Below are positions 56,542 to 64,000 of a stretch of 64,000 bases of DNA, one piece after another (position 1 is the stretch's first letter; each line of letters starts with the position of its first letter). The notes under the pieces were generated by a model, which made no database searches, was not told the DNA's origin, and worked only from the letters and a program-made list of their open reading frames with translations. Source of the stretch: Teredinibacter waterburyi (GTDB taxonomy: Bacteria; Pseudomonadota; Gammaproteobacteria; Pseudomonadales; Cellvibrionaceae); NCBI RefSeq assembly GCF_001922985.1, contig NZ_MRUH01000022.1, positions 248,001-312,000 on the forward strand. Reading direction: 5' to 3'. A program made the translations under genes and the position numbers.

Positions 56542-58353
56542 ATGCTTCGTTGTTTGTCGTGCTCCATTTTACCGGTTTTTAGTCTTTTTGATTCGCTAGG
56601 CACTTACGGTCGATATTTTATGGGGCGTGTGCTGGTGGTGCCAACTGCCATATTGGCGACTGTGTGCTTGCTATTTAGTTTCTCATCGAGCGCAGAAACG
56701 GCCAGCGTTCCCGGTTCTGAGTTTGTCGATGTGCATGCAGAAACTCATCAAAATGCGGTACTGACTGATGTCAAGCCGCTAAGCCCGCTGCAACAATCGT
56801 TGCAAAAGGTTCGAGGTTTGCGCGACGACATCGAACAAATTGAAGAACAGTTGGCGGTTGCGGAAGGAGAGGATTTTGAGTCATTAAGTTTACGTAAGCT
56901 GGACAAGCGTGCAGAGTTACTCGCGGTGTTGACCGAGATGAGTAAACGTATTTCGGTGAGACGTTCCGAGGGCGAGAACGCTGCAAAATTACTCGGTGAT
57001 TTTCGAGGTGAATTGTTGGCGACCGGGAAGGTGTTGCGTGCCGAAATTGACGGCTACGAAAAGCGTTTTGATTCGCGTAATCGCGAGCGGGATAATCTCA
57101 CCAGCGCGGGCATAAAAGCCTATGTTCAGGGTAGCAAGCAGATTGACGCAGGCATCGAAAATTTGGGCCGGTATGCAGATCTAGTTGAGCGTATGGGCTT
57201 CGGTGCTCAGCCTTCAGTTGAATATTTACGTGAAAAAACGCAGCAGCGCGCAGAACTGCTAGCCGGTCGGGTACGCTTGGCCGCCGAGCTTGAAACGGAA
57301 ACGAAAAAACTTTTGGCGGCGCGGGTAGATGACCCTGAACTGAAACTTCGGTTGGCGCTTATTGGCGAGAAGTTGGCCGCCGATACTACGAGTTTGCGAA
57401 AAATAATCGCCGTGGCCGATCGTTATGGGATTGATATCAGCGGTTATCAAAAATTATTAATCAAAACCACAGGTCAAATTGGTACCGGTGTTTTGAATAA
57501 GGATGTTGTACTTGGTTTATTGCACGACTGGTGGGGTAGCAGTCTGGTAATGCTCAGCAAAAATAGCGGCAGCATACTTTTTAAGGTGATTATTTTAATT
57601 TCATTATTGTTGTTGTTTCGCCTTCTGGCGGCATTTGTCGGTCGTGTAGTCCGTCGCAGTGTTCAGTCTTCTAAGGTGAGTGTGTCGGTGTTAATGCAAG
57701 ACATGCTGGTATCGATGGCTTCGCGTTTAGTGCTGTTGATCGGATTGTTAATTGCATTGGCGCAGATTGGAGTTTCGCTTGGCCCTGTATTGGCCGGCTT
57801 GGGTGTGGCTGGTTTTATTGTCGGCTTTGCGCTGCAAGATACCTTGGGCAACTTCGCCGCAGGTATGATGATTTTAGTTTATCGCCCTTACGATGTGGGT
57901 GATTTTGTTGAGGCGGCAGGCGTTTCAGGGCTAGTGAAAAGCATGAGTATTGTTAGTACAACTATTCTGACGGTAGATAACCAAACGCTGATTATTCCCA
58001 ATAGCAAAATTTGGGGCGATGTCATTAAAAATGTAACCGCTCAGGGAGAGCGCCGAGTCGATATGATGTTCGGTATTAGCTATAGCGACAGCATAGAGGA
58101 TGCGGAGCGAGTGTTACACGATATTGTTACATCAAACGAAAAGGTATTGGCCGAGCCCGCGCCGGTTATTCGTCTGCATCAGTTAGGGGATTCGTCGGTT
58201 AACTTTATTGTTCGTCCCTGGGTGAAAACTGCAGACTATTGGGAAGTGTATTGGTATGTAACAAAAGCCGTAAAATTACGCTTTGATGCCGAGGGGATTT
58301 CAATTCCATTTCCGCAGCGTGATGTCCATATTCATCAAAGTGCTGAAAAATGA
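56542..58353 (+). CDS. MscS-family mechanosensitive channel
   Basis: 603 residues. A signal-like N-terminus (cleavage near SSSA/E) is followed by a periplasmic coiled-coil region (about 75-290), a membrane helix (about 350-370), two more helices, and the pore helix with GLGVAGFIVGFALQDTLG at about 430. The cytoplasmic beta domain follows (DFVEAAGVSGLVKSMSIVST, NSKIWGDVIKNVT). A larger MscS relative such as YbiO-type, opening under hypo-osmotic shock. An in-frame ATG at 56620 is an alternative start closer to the signal peptide core. Confidence 0.9.
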   Translation: MLRCLSCSILPVFSLFDSLGTYGRYFMGRVLVVPTAILATVCLLFSFSSSAETASVPGSEFVDVHAETHQNAVLTDVKPLSPLQQSLQKVRGLRDDIEQIEEQLAVAEGEDFESLSLRKLDKRAELLAVLTEMSKRISVRRSEGENAAKLLGDFRGELLATGKVLRAEIDGYEKRFDSRNRERDNLTSAGIKAYVQGSKQIDAGIENLGRYADLVERMGFGAQPSVEYLREKTQQRAELLAGRVRLAAELETETKKLLAARVDDPELKLRLALIGEKLAADTTSLRKIIAVADRYGIDISGYQKLLIKTTGQIGTGVLNKDVVLGLLHDWWGSSLVMLSKNSGSILFKVIILISLLLLFRLLAAFVGRVVRRSVQSSKVSVSVLMQDMLVSMASRLVLLIGLLIALAQIGVSLGPVLAGLGVAGFIVGFALQDTLGNFAAGMMILVYRPYDVGDFVEAAGVSGLVKSMSIVSTTILTVDNQTLIIPNSKIWGDVIKNVTAQGERRVDMMFGISYSDSIEDAERVLHDIVTSNEKVLAEPAPVIRLHQLGDSSVNFIVRPWVKTADYWEVYWYVTKAVKLRFDAEGISIPFPQRDVHIHQSAEK

Positions 58354-58370
58354 TTTTTGGATAAATGGCG

Positions 58371-59039
58371 CTAGGCTTTGCGGGTTAGCTTCGGGTGTTT
58401 TCGACTAGGGTAGCAGGTCGTACAGATGGGGCAGATTGTGCCATCGCAACCGCGGGCGGAACAGTACTCACGTCCGTAATAAATGATTTGTAGGTGTAGC
58501 GCATTCCATTTCTCTCGCGGGAACAAGCGCTTCAAATCCTTTTCCGTTTGGGTGACATTCTTGCCATTGGTTAAACCCCAGCGTTGCGCTAATCGGTGGA
58601 TGTGAGTGTCCACCGCAAAAGCGGGTATACCAAAAGCCTGTGACATGACTACGCTAGCCGTTTTGTGACCGACGCCAGGCAATCTTTCCAGTGCTTCCAT
58701 ATCGGCTGGCACTTCGCCATTGTGCTCATTAACCAGCATCTCGGATAAAATCTTAATGGCCTTTGACTTTTGTGGTGAGAGTCCGCAGGGGCGAATAATA
58801 GCTTTAATTTTTTCTACCGGCTGTCGCGCCATATCGTAACAGTTGGCGGCCAATTGCCAGAGCGCAGGGGTAACTTGGTTGACGCGCTCGTCGGTGCACT
58901 GCGCTGACAGTAATACCGCAACCAATAGTGTGTAGGGATCGCTATGGTTTAACGGAATCGGTGGTTTTGGGTAAAGCCGCTGCAGCTCTTCTAAAATATA
59001 AGCGACACGTTCGGCTTTTAATAAGTTTTTATTGCTCAT
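58371..59039 (-). CDS. nth: Endonuclease III (Nth)
   Basis: 222 residues. HhH motif with the catalytic Lys (ERLPGVGHKTASVV) and catalytic Asp (FAVDTHIHRLAQRWG) are in place. It is a glycosylase/AP lyase for oxidised pyrimidines. The C-terminal iron-sulfur segment is unusual: E. coli has C-x6-C-x2-C-x5-C, while here, counting from the first Cys (of EYCSARGC), cysteines fall at 0, 5, 10, 13 and 16. The canonical second position (7) is Gly. A cluster may still form using the shifted Cys. Convergent with the mscS gene. Confidence 0.92.
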   Translation of the reverse strand: MSNKNLLKAERVAYILEELQRLYPKPPIPLNHSDPYTLLVAVLLSAQCTDERVNQVTPALWQLAANCYDMARQPVEKIKAIIRPCGLSPQKSKAIKILSEMLVNEHNGEVPADMEALERLPGVGHKTASVVMSQAFGIPAFAVDTHIHRLAQRWGLTNGKNVTQTEKDLKRLFPREKWNALHLQIIYYGREYCSARGCDGTICPICTTCYPSRKHPKLTRKA

Positions 59040-59111
59040 AATTATTTATGATTCTGCGCTGCAAAAGTGTAATGAGTTATTAACAGCAGGTAACCTGCAG
59101 CGTTGCGGTCT

Positions 59112-60308
59112 CTATAAAGTTAAGCAAAATTCACGGATTCGAGTCGCAGCCTGTTCGCACTCTTCTAGTGATGCAACCAATGCCATGCGAACTCGGTTGC
59201 TGCCAGGATTAACCCCGCCACTGGGGCGTGCTAAAAAGGTGCCGGGCAGTACGGTAACATTTTGTTCTGCGAATAATTTTTGAGTGAACAGCTCTTCGTT
59301 AATGGGTGTGGTTGGCCAAAGATAAAATGACGCATCGGGCATGCCCACATCGAGACAGCCATCTAAAATAGACAATACGCGTTCAAACTTTTTGCGGTAC
59401 AGGCTGCGGTTCTCGATAACATGCTGTTCGTCCTGCCAAGCGCAGATACTGGCGAGTTGGGTTTGAATGGGCATAGCACAGCCGTGATAGGTTCGATACT
59501 GTAAAAACGGCGATAGCAGCGCTTGATCTCCCGCTACAAAGCCAGAGCGTAGGCCGGGTAAATTTGAGCGTTTAGATAAGCTATGAAACACAATGCAACG
59601 GGCATAATCGTCGCGGCCCATACTGGCGCAGGCTTGCAGTAAGCCCTGCGGTGGATTGGCTTCATCAAAATAGAGTTCCGAATAACATTCATCGCTGGCG
59701 ATAATGAAATCGTATTTGTCTGCGAGCTCGATAAGCTCTACTAATTGCTGGTTACTCATAACCGCGCCGGTCGGATTGCCGGGGGTGCAAATAAAGAGCA
59801 GTTGGCAATCTTTCCACGTTTGTTCATCAATCTCGGCATAGTTGGGCTGGTAGTGTGTTTCACGGGAGCAATTTAAAAAAACGGGCTCTGCACCGGCGAG
59901 GTAGGCGGCACCTTCGTAGATTTGATAGAAGGGGTTGGGCATTAACACCTTGGCGGTTTTTCGTGTGTCTACACAGGCTTGAACAAAAGCAAATAAGGCT
60001 TCACGCGTGCCGTTAACCGGCAGTACTTGCGTTTCAGAATCGATTCCCGCCGCGTTTAGCTTGAAGCGCCTCGTAAGCCATTCGGCAATTGCTTGCCGTA
60101 ATTCTGGCAACCCCTTGGTAGAGGGATAGTTGACGACGCGGCCAATATTTTTATTCAGGCTCTCAAGAACAAAGGCTGGCGGTGTGTGTTTTGGTTCGCC
60201 GATCGAGAGTGATATAGGGCTTTTTTCTACGGCTGGTGTAATACCATTTTTTAGAGACTGCAGCTTTTCGAATGGGTAGGGCTGCAGTTGCGACAAGTAT
60301 GGGTTCAT
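59112..60308 (-). CDS. dapC: Succinyldiaminopimelate transaminase DapC
   Basis: 398 residues, PLP aminotransferase class I. The start at 60308 (MNPYLSQLQPYPFEKL) is characteristic of DapC; the upstream frame overlaps glnD. Conserved motifs: NPFYQIYEGAAYLAG, FICTPGNPTGA, SDECYSELYF and the PLP lysine in HSLSKRSNLPGLRSG. It converts N-succinyl-2-amino-6-oxopimelate to N-succinyl-diaminopimelate. Fourteen bases after glnD, in the Pseudomonas order map-glnD-dapC. Confidence 0.93.
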   Translation of the reverse strand: MNPYLSQLQPYPFEKLQSLKNGITPAVEKSPISLSIGEPKHTPPAFVLESLNKNIGRVVNYPSTKGLPELRQAIAEWLTRRFKLNAAGIDSETQVLPVNGTREALFAFVQACVDTRKTAKVLMPNPFYQIYEGAAYLAGAEPVFLNCSRETHYQPNYAEIDEQTWKDCQLLFICTPGNPTGAVMSNQQLVELIELADKYDFIIASDECYSELYFDEANPPQGLLQACASMGRDDYARCIVFHSLSKRSNLPGLRSGFVAGDQALLSPFLQYRTYHGCAMPIQTQLASICAWQDEQHVIENRSLYRKKFERVLSILDGCLDVGMPDASFYLWPTTPINEELFTQKLFAEQNVTVLPGTFLARPSGGVNPGSNRVRMALVASLEECEQAATRIREFCLTL

Positions 60309-60321
60309 GCAAGAAAATGCT

Positions 60322-63030
60322 CTAGTGGGTAAGTTCGCTTTTAACTTTTTTATCGAGTTTGCTGCAAATATCCGCCTGCAGCGCGGCGCATAGTGCTGGG
60401 TCACCGAGTGGGTTTCCATCCATATCGGTGACAAAAAATACATCCTCTACGCGCTCGCCAAGGGTGGAGATTTTAGCGTTCTGTAGGTGTATGTCGTGTT
60501 CGATAAAGATCTCACCAATAGTTGCAAGCAGGCCCGGGCGGTCGGGACTGATAACTTCCACTACCGTATGATGATTGTTGATATCGTTCGAGATACTGGT
60601 GCGGGTTGGAATTGAAAACTGCTTCAATTGTCGCGGTGTGCGCCGTTTGATATCGCTGCCGCTAAGATCCTTCTCCGACAGTTCATCGGTGATGGAGTCG
60701 ATAATTCGCTTGTAGCGTCGTGGATCGTCATCGAGCGGTTCGTGGTTTTCATCCAGCACAAAAAACGTGTCGATGGTGTAACCATTAGTTGATGAGTAAA
60801 TCCGCGCATCTTGCACGTTCAAATTGAGCGCTGCGAGGCAGTGTGAAACCACTGAAAATACGCGGTAGTCATCTTTGGTGCGAATAAAAATCTGGGTCGC
60901 GCCACCAACACCTAGGTTGGTGGATTCGCGCACTAAAATTACCGGGTCGTGATTGTATTGGGCGATCGATTCCGTATGCCAAGCAATATCTAAGTGGCTT
61001 TCGCGAATAAAGTATTCTTCGCCCATTTCTGCCCAGATTGCTCGTGCCGTTTCGCTGCTAATACCTTTATCGATAAGCTTTGCTTCTGCGAGTTGTTGGG
61101 TCTCTTCAATATACTCTTGCTTATCTACAGTGTTCTCTAGCCCGCGGCGCAGCGCGCGCTTGGTTTCCATGTAAAGTTGACGCATCAGGCTGGCGCGCCA
61201 AGAGTTCCAAATTTCTGGATTGGTGCCACACATGTCAGCCACGGTTAAGGCGTAGAGGTAATCTAGATGGCGCTGGTCGCCAACCTCCAGAGCGAAGTTG
61301 TGGACGACTTCTGGATCGGAGATATCCTGCTTCTGGGAGACGTAGGACATCAACAGATGTTTTTCTACTAGCCATGCGACTAGCCGAGTATCTTTTCCGC
61401 GAAAGCCGTGCTCTTCGCAAAAATCGATTGCATCCTGAGCGCCTAGGGTGGAATGATCGCCGCCGCGGCCCTTGCCAATATCGTGAAACATTGCCGCGAT
61501 ATAAAGAAGGTGCAGGTGTGTGCGGCGCTTCATTATGTGTGCGGCAATCGGGAAATTTTCGCTTGCTTCGGGCTTGCGGAAGTTACGCAGGTTGCGAATC
61601 ACTAATAACGTGTGGGCATCTACGGTGTACTGATGGAATAGGTCGTGCTGCATTTGTCCAGTAATGGTTCCCCATGCAGGCAGATAGCGGCCTAGTATAC
61701 CGTAGCGGGCCATGCGGCGAAGTTGCTGCAGTAAACCCGTTTCGAGAAGAAACAACTCTAGAAACATGGCTCTATTCGCTGGGTTTGCGCGGAATGATTC
61801 GTCAACTAGCCAGCGACGTTCACGTATCAAGCGGATGGTGGAGGCGCGCACGCCAGAAATCGTGGGATTGTTGCCCATGATAATAAAGATTTCTAATAAA
61901 GCGCTGGGGGTTTCGTCGAATACGCTCGGTTGTGTCACCTCAATATAATTGTCGCAAAGCTGGAAACGGTCGTTAATAGCGATAATTTCAAGTGCGCTGT
62001 GCTGGGTGTGGATCAACTCGTCAAGGTGTTGCAGTAGCACGTCATTAAGTTCGCGCAGTGCCATTACCGTGCGATAGTATTCGTGCATAAACTGCTCCAC
62101 CGCGAGTTCTTCGGCGGTGTCGTGATAACCAAACAGGCCTGCTAGCTCACGCTGATACTCAAACAATAAGCGCTCTTCTGCGCGCCCCGACAAAAGATGT
62201 ACGCCGTAGCGTACGCGCCATAGGTAATCTTCGCCGTTGCGCAAAGTTGCGTATTCCAGTTCGGTAAAAAAACCTTTGCCTTCAAGTTTAGTTAGGCTAG
62301 GCACGCCAAAATAACGTTTTGCCACCCAGTTAATTGTCTGGATGTCACGCAGGCCACCTGGAGCATTTTTGATGTTGGGCTCGAGGTTGTATTCGGTAAA
62401 GTTGTGTTTGTTGTGGCGCTCTTCCTGCTCGCTGCGTTTGGCGAGGAAAAAGTCTTTGACCGACCACATATGGTCAGGCCCTGTGAGGATTTGCAGCTGG
62501 TCGCGAAGTGTATCGTTACCGGCGAGGCGTCGCGCTTCAATGAGGTTGGTGGCTACGGTAATGTCGTCTTTAGCGATAGCGACACACTCGTTAAGTGTGC
62601 GTACGCTGCTGCCAATCTCCAACCCTATATCCCACAGAAAGGTAACGAGGGTTTGTAATTGCTCGTTATATTCATTGCTAATGCTGTTGTCGAGCAGGAT
62701 TAAGATATCGATGTCGGACTTTGGGTGCAGCTCGCCACGGCCATATCCGCCCACAGCGATTAGCGCTATGTCGTCATTCCAATCGTACTGATGCCATGCG
62801 TAATGGAGCAGTACGTCTACAAAGGCGGCGCGTTCTCGTATCAAGCTGCCAACATCCGCGCCCTCTCGAAAGCGCTGTGCAAAGTGTTCGTTCACACCAA
62901 AAATAGCATCTTTGAACACCTTGATAGTGGGCTTTACGGCTAAATCTTCTCTAAAGCGTTGCTGCTTAAAAAAAATCGGCTGATAAGGGAAGTAGGGTAG
63001 CTGCTTGGTACTAATGGCGGCGGGTTGCAT
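60322..63030 (-). CDS. glnD: [Protein-PII] uridylyltransferase/uridylyl-removing enzyme GlnD
   Basis: 902 residues, full length. Nucleotidyltransferase site GGYGRGELHPKSDIDIL at about residue 95, PII-uridylyltransferase helical region, HD phosphohydrolase motif (FHDIGKGRGGDHS) at about 515, and two C-terminal ACT domains (about 710-790 and 815-890). It senses glutamine and modifies PII, governing nitrogen assimilation. The start overlaps the map stop as TAATG. Confidence 0.96.
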   Translation of the reverse strand: MQPAAISTKQLPYFPYQPIFFKQQRFREDLAVKPTIKVFKDAIFGVNEHFAQRFREGADVGSLIRERAAFVDVLLHYAWHQYDWNDDIALIAVGGYGRGELHPKSDIDILILLDNSISNEYNEQLQTLVTFLWDIGLEIGSSVRTLNECVAIAKDDITVATNLIEARRLAGNDTLRDQLQILTGPDHMWSVKDFFLAKRSEQEERHNKHNFTEYNLEPNIKNAPGGLRDIQTINWVAKRYFGVPSLTKLEGKGFFTELEYATLRNGEDYLWRVRYGVHLLSGRAEERLLFEYQRELAGLFGYHDTAEELAVEQFMHEYYRTVMALRELNDVLLQHLDELIHTQHSALEIIAINDRFQLCDNYIEVTQPSVFDETPSALLEIFIIMGNNPTISGVRASTIRLIRERRWLVDESFRANPANRAMFLELFLLETGLLQQLRRMARYGILGRYLPAWGTITGQMQHDLFHQYTVDAHTLLVIRNLRNFRKPEASENFPIAAHIMKRRTHLHLLYIAAMFHDIGKGRGGDHSTLGAQDAIDFCEEHGFRGKDTRLVAWLVEKHLLMSYVSQKQDISDPEVVHNFALEVGDQRHLDYLYALTVADMCGTNPEIWNSWRASLMRQLYMETKRALRRGLENTVDKQEYIEETQQLAEAKLIDKGISSETARAIWAEMGEEYFIRESHLDIAWHTESIAQYNHDPVILVRESTNLGVGGATQIFIRTKDDYRVFSVVSHCLAALNLNVQDARIYSSTNGYTIDTFFVLDENHEPLDDDPRRYKRIIDSITDELSEKDLSGSDIKRRTPRQLKQFSIPTRTSISNDINNHHTVVEVISPDRPGLLATIGEIFIEHDIHLQNAKISTLGERVEDVFFVTDMDGNPLGDPALCAALQADICSKLDKKVKSELTH

Positions 63031-63803
63031 TAGGAGAAGGATTCCTCACTTCGGGCGGTTAGCACTTCAACGCCATCTTTGGTGACGACCATAGTGTGCT
63101 CCCATTGCGCGGACAGGCGCCCATCTCGTGTCTCGACTGTCCAGCCATCGTTTTTCAGTTTGCAGAGGTGTTTGCCTGCGTTGATCATCGGCTCGATCGT
63201 AAAGGTCATACCTTCGCGTAGCTCCATACCGGTATTGCGACTGCCGTAGTGAAGTACTTGCGGGTCTTCGTGAAATACTGCACCAATACCGTGACCACAA
63301 TAGTCTCGTACGACAGAGTAGTGATTTTTTTCGGCGTGTTGCTGGATGACGAAACCGATATCCCCGAGGCGAGCGCCCGGCTTAACTAACTCAATACCTT
63401 TGTATAGACACTCCTGAGTGACCTTGATCAGTCGGTGCGCGTGGGGCGCAACTTGGCCAACCATATACATTTTACTGGTGTCACCGTGGTAGCCGTCAAA
63501 AATGACCGTGACGTCAATGTTGACGATGTCGCCACTTTTCAGTTTCTTTTTCTCTGACGGAATACCGTGGCAGACAACATGGTTTACCGAGGTGCATATG
63601 GACTTGGGGAAACCCTTGTAGTTGAGCGGTGCCGGGATCGCCTTTTGGACCTGAGTGATATGGTCATGGCAGATGCGATCTAATTCGGCTGTGGTAACGC
63701 CGTCCGTCACAAAGGGTTCGATCATTTCGAGCACTTCAGCGGCCATGCGGCCGGCAACGCGCATCTTTTGAATTTCGTCTGGGGTTTTTATGCTAACAGC
63801 CAT
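63030..63803 (-). CDS. map: Methionine aminopeptidase
   Basis: 257 residues. Metal ligands sit in VNIDVTVIFDGYHGDTSKMY (two Asp), CGHGIGAVFHEDPQ (His) and FTIEPMI (Glu), with a final Glu in SAQWEHTMVV. It removes the initiator methionine. The ATG at 63803 (MAVSIKTPDEIQ) is chosen as the family start; the longer frame adds a non-conserved tail. rpsB commonly lies divergently upstream of map, and would begin just beyond the right edge. Confidence 0.95.
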   Translation of the reverse strand: MAVSIKTPDEIQKMRVAGRMAAEVLEMIEPFVTDGVTTAELDRICHDHITQVQKAIPAPLNYKGFPKSICTSVNHVVCHGIPSEKKKLKSGDIVNIDVTVIFDGYHGDTSKMYMVGQVAPHAHRLIKVTQECLYKGIELVKPGARLGDIGFVIQQHAEKNHYSVVRDYCGHGIGAVFHEDPQVLHYGSRNTGMELREGMTFTIEPMINAGKHLCKLKNDGWTVETRDGRLSAQWEHTMVVTKDGVEVLTARSEESFS

Positions 63804-64000
63804 TTGGGTATTTCTACTCTTTTGGTGAATGGCGCTAAGAGCTTGCTTGAGCGACATATTATTGTCATCAGTACGGTATAGGGTGAGCAGCCTCAGCTGT
63901 AAAGGGGCTCAGACTGGGCGAGCGCTACAACCGCGCTATGATATGGGATCAAAACGACGTCCATTCTAAACTAAACCGCCACCGAGGGCACCTAGCTAAG

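Noticed and set aside
61080-61664. 194-codon frame on the plus strand inside glnD
   Set aside because: Antisense shadow of glnD with a strongly biased composition, no conserved motif.
63858-64000. Promoter and leader of rpsB
   Set aside because: A TATGAT at 63937-63942 is compatible with a rightward promoter, but no -35 match or coding start is inside the window.

Overview
The window looks like chromosome from a cellulose- and hemicellulose-degrading marine or soil gammaproteobacterium of the Cellvibrionaceae type (Cellvibrio/Saccharophagus/Teredinibacter-like). This is inferred from secreted glycoside hydrolases with long poly-serine linkers, an alpha-xylosidase with a PA14 insert, a Pseudomonas-like order of the minor-pilin and dap/glnD/map genes, FabV, MiaE and BamC. 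No rRNA, tRNA, insertion sequence, prophage or CRISPR array was seen.

Layout. 1-9.5 kb: rdgC and an FKBP isomerase, then the type IV pilus minor-pilin operon read leftwards (fimU/fimT-like, pilV, pilW, pilX, pilY1, pilY2-like, pilE-like). 9.8-14.6 kb: an MFS transporter, a TSUP permease and a DUF255/thioredoxin-like protein. 14.8-33.3 kb: an accessory carbohydrate region with a GH5 cellulase-like lipoprotein, a CE4 deacetylase, two PilZ proteins, a GH5_8-like mannanase with a GlyGly-CTERM tail, a DUF4332 protein, a lipoprotein hydrolase, a paired outer-membrane barrel and giant haem-motif lipoprotein, a glycosidase-like lipoprotein with a Pro/Thr linker, and a GH31 alpha-xylosidase. 33.6-42.4 kb: ROK fructokinase, DsbA-family protein, PAP2 phosphatase, MJ1255-type glycosyltransferase, TSUP permease, GT2-like protein, miaE, fabV and an aldo/keto reductase. 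42.4-45.9 kb: an internally deleted lpxL-type acyltransferase remnant, then dapA-bamC-MBL hydrolase.

45.9-50.8 kb: a DnaA-box palindrome, a PilZ protein, an LRR lipoprotein, and an operon of BlaI-type repressor, M56 peptidase fused to a TonB C-terminal domain, TonB-family protein and ExbD. The operon is preceded by three equally spaced GTGCTA-N6-TAGCAC-type dyads and closed by a clear terminator. No exbB is present. 50.9-64 kb: rsmJ, moaC-moaD-moaE, dapE, dapD, a yffB/arsC-like gene, an MscS channel, nth, dapC, glnD and map, mostly read leftwards.

How it works together. The secreted enzymes would attack cellulose, mannan and xyloglucan side chains, and the fructokinase would feed sugar into central metabolism. 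Type IV pili and c-di-GMP-binding PilZ proteins suggest surface attachment. The dap genes (A, C, D, E) supply lysine and diaminopimelate. The least explained and most interesting units are the BlaI/M56-TonB/TonB/ExbD operon with its operator-like array, and the autotransporter-type barrel paired with a 1400-residue haem-motif lipoprotein.
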